Virus record (IMG/VR): IMGVR_UViG_3300044766_000068
Span: 1-41,063 of that record
Strand: one strand, 5' to 3'
DNA: 41,063 nucleotides
From: a virus
Below, one piece after another: positions 39,783-41,063 of the stretch. Under the pieces are notes generated by a model. It searched no databases and had not been told where the DNA came from. It saw only the letters and a program-made list of their open reading frames with translations. Each line of letters opens with the position of its first letter. Positions within the stretch are counted from its first letter, which is position 1. Made by a program: the position numbers and the translations under genes.

Positions 39783-40024
39783 CCGCTTGTCGCTACCGAC
39801 TCGGCCACGGTCCCCTCGGCGAACCGAGGGAAGCAGTGACGGCAGAGCTCGCTCGGCACGAGGGCGAACGACTCGAGCTCGCTGAACGGGCCCAGCACGA
39901 TGTAGGGGCCCGACTGGTCGAGGTTATCGGCCTCGAGCGTGGCCAGGCCATCGCCGAGCACGACGCGCTTGTGCACCTTGCCGCTGCCCTTGTCCCGCGT
40001 CAGGAACTGGTCGCCGTCAGCCAT
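39779..40024 (-). CDS. Small beta-rich protein with CxxC
   Basis: 81 residues. DGDQFLTRDKGSGKVHKRVV, LGDGLATLEADNLDQSGPYI and LCRHCFPRF near the end. Possibly a small zinc-binding fold using the Cys pair and nearby His. The ATG overlaps the holin gene by 8 bases. Not recognised. Confidence 0.6.
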   Translation of the reverse strand: MADGDQFLTRDKGSGKVHKRVVLGDGLATLEADNLDQSGPYIVLGPFSELESFALVPSELCRHCFPRFAEGTVAESVATSG

Positions 40025-40370
40025 CGGGAGCGGCCGTCATGGAGACGTCGGGCGGCAAACTCTCGCCTGCCACCGCGGCGATCAGCTGCTTGACCTCGGC
40101 GGCTGCAGCGATCACGACACCGCCGCTGTACGCGATGATCAAGCCATCGCGGGTCACCGGATCGGTCACGGCGTAGGTGGTGATGCCCAGGACCGCGAGT
40201 GGCACGAGCTTCTTCAGCACGAGCGTGTCGAGCAGCTTGGGGAGCTTGGAGAGGTCGAATTGACCGCCTTCGATCGCCCGCCAGACGGTCAGGACGAAGA
40301 CGGCGAGCGAGAGGATGCCCAGTGCCCAGAGAGGCATCACGATCGGATTGTTCAGGAACTCCGTGATCAC
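40017..40370 (-). CDS. Holin-like membrane protein
   Basis: 117 residues. Transmembrane segments at about 11-29 (VMPLWALGILSLAVFVLTVW) and 76-95 (GLIIAYSGGVVIAAAAEV), with a shorter hydrophobic stretch at 56-66 (VPLAVLGITTY) and a charged loop (RAIEGGQFDLSKLPKL). Directly after the peptidase gene (3 bp), it fits a holin that lets the lysin out or collapses the membrane. A second membrane protein lies two genes upstream (846-1070). Confidence 0.7.
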   Translation of the reverse strand: MITEFLNNPIVMPLWALGILSLAVFVLTVWRAIEGGQFDLSKLPKLLDTLVLKKLVPLAVLGITTYAVTDPVTRDGLIIAYSGGVVIAAAAEVKQLIAAVAGESLPPDVSMTAAPDG

Positions 40371-40373
40371 GGG

Positions 40374-40988
40374 TCAGTCCTCCTCTCGCCAGACGGCGAA
40401 CGTCACGCCCCAACCGCTCGTGCCGGGAAGGGCATTGATGGCCCGGCCGAGATAGCGCATCTCCATGCGGTCATAGGGCGGCGCGGTGCGCGAGCCGTCG
40501 TGGCCGTCGTAGTGGTGGTCGGGGTCCCGGACCCAGGCATACCAGTGGCCGTCCGCGAGCTTCCGGCGGCCCCAGGCGCTGACGGCGTGGGCGCCCGTGA
40601 AGCCGAGGTCGACCCGGCCGCCGATCTGGCATTCGGATGGGACTGGATAGGCGCCGTAGTTGACTCCGACGAGCACGACGCCACGATCCGTGGCCTCGAG
40701 CACCTCCTGGGCCGTGACGCGATCGGCGTAGGCGTAACCCTTGACCCCGAAAGCACGCAGGCCGTTCAGGAACTGGCCGGGCGTCAGGCCGCCACACGGG
40801 TTCGGGTCGTTGGGCCGGGCCGCTTTCCGGAACGCAGCCGGGGTGATCGTTCGGCCGCGGTCGCGCCTGACAATCTCGCAGCCGACCGCATCGGTGCAGC
40901 ACGATCGCCCACCGCACGGGGCGCCCGGGAAGCCGATCTGCCGGAACGGCGGGTGCAGCGCCGGCAGAAGGGCTACCTGGTCAGACAT
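40374..40988 (-). CDS. C39-like cysteine peptidase, probable endolysin
   Basis: 204 residues. Cys31 (GGRSCCTDAVG), His134 (FTGAHAVSAWG) and Asp155 (WVRDPDHH) form a papain-like triad in the C39 order. There is no signal peptide or membrane segment, so export would need a holin, matching the adjacent membrane proteins. ATG 40988 equals position 52, so the gene spans the assembly junction and starts in the repeated 127 bases. As a peptidase it may cut peptidoglycan cross-links; maturation of a phage protein cannot be excluded. Confidence 0.7.
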   Translation of the reverse strand: MSDQVALLPALHPPFRQIGFPGAPCGGRSCCTDAVGCEIVRRDRGRTITPAAFRKAARPNDPNPCGGLTPGQFLNGLRAFGVKGYAYADRVTAQEVLEATDRGVVLVGVNYGAYPVPSECQIGGRVDLGFTGAHAVSAWGRRKLADGHWYAWVRDPDHHYDGHDGSRTAPPYDRMEMRYLGRAINALPGTSGWGVTFAVWREED

Positions 40989-41063
40989 CGGTCAGACGGC
41001 CGGCGTGACGGCTGCGGTGATCGAGTCCACGATCGTGTCGGCGGCGGTCGCCGTCGCGGTCAG
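40937..41063. repeat. Terminal direct repeat, right copy
   Basis: Exact copy of 1-127. It contains the first 17 codons of the peptidase gene and the end of the coiled-coil gene. When the contig is closed the copy should be removed, leaving about 40,936 bp. Confidence 0.93.

Noticed and set aside
1-41063. tRNA genes, CRISPR arrays and insertion sequences
   Set aside because: No tRNA-like cloverleaf, regular spaced repeat or transposase was noticed by eye; a covariance-model search would be needed to exclude a divergent tRNA.

Overview
The window is one complete phage genome. Its first 127 bases (1-127) are repeated exactly as its last 127 (40937-41063), as expected when a circular assembly is cut open, so the unique length is about 40,936 bp. 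By eye the DNA is about two-thirds G+C with GC-rich third codon positions, about half of the starts I checked are GTG, and about thirty gene pairs are joined by ATGA or GTGA four-base overlaps. This fits a phage of a high-GC host, most likely Actinomycetota, with Chloroflexota also possible. No tRNA or other host-specific marker is present, so the host remains open. It looks like a temperate siphovirus: it has a large serine recombinase, an XRE-type repressor, a tape measure protein, a frameshifted pair of tail chaperones and no contractile-sheath gene.

Every intact gene lies on the minus strand, so transcription reads from high to low coordinates and continues across the window ends. The early block runs from a repressor at 16396 down to 1259. 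In transcription order it holds: the XRE repressor, apparently leaderless, with a palindromic operator over its promoter; a set of tiny membrane or zinc-ribbon proteins; a recombination group (HNH nuclease, probable ssDNA-annealing protein, a SWIM-like zinc protein, a second HNH protein, an SbcD/Mre11 and SbcC/Rad50 pair); a phage metallopeptidase-like protein; a third HNH protein; an HTH plus zinc-finger regulator; a RepA-like RecA-fold ATPase; a RusA Holliday-junction resolvase; a membrane-anchored RlpA-like protein; the serine recombinase; and a 74-residue LuxR-type HTH protein. Two non-coding stretches interrupt it (6441-6619 and 4479-4634), both rich in inverted repeats and good candidates for operators or a replication origin.

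A non-coding stretch at 1071-1258 separates the early from the late block. The late block begins with an XhlA-like membrane protein, a cysteine-rich protein and a coiled-coil protein. It crosses the artificial junction to a C39-like cysteine peptidase and a holin-like membrane protein, then continues through small zinc proteins, both terminase subunits, portal, Mu gpF-like protein, XkdF-type protease, scaffold-like protein, head accessory proteins, major capsid protein, head-tail joining proteins, tail tube, chaperones, tape measure and tail-tip genes. The largest tail gene (18298-22158) fuses a BNR_4-type beta-propeller to a ReqiPepy6 Gp37-like hub through an unusual repeat linker.

Between the last tail gene and the repressor (16482-17163) lies a scar: the 3' end of a second BNR_4 propeller gene meets, head to head, a truncated plus-strand membrane-protein fragment. 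It is the only plus-strand coding signal found. No DNA polymerase or primase is recognisable, so replication probably relies on host enzymes recruited by the RepA-like ATPase.
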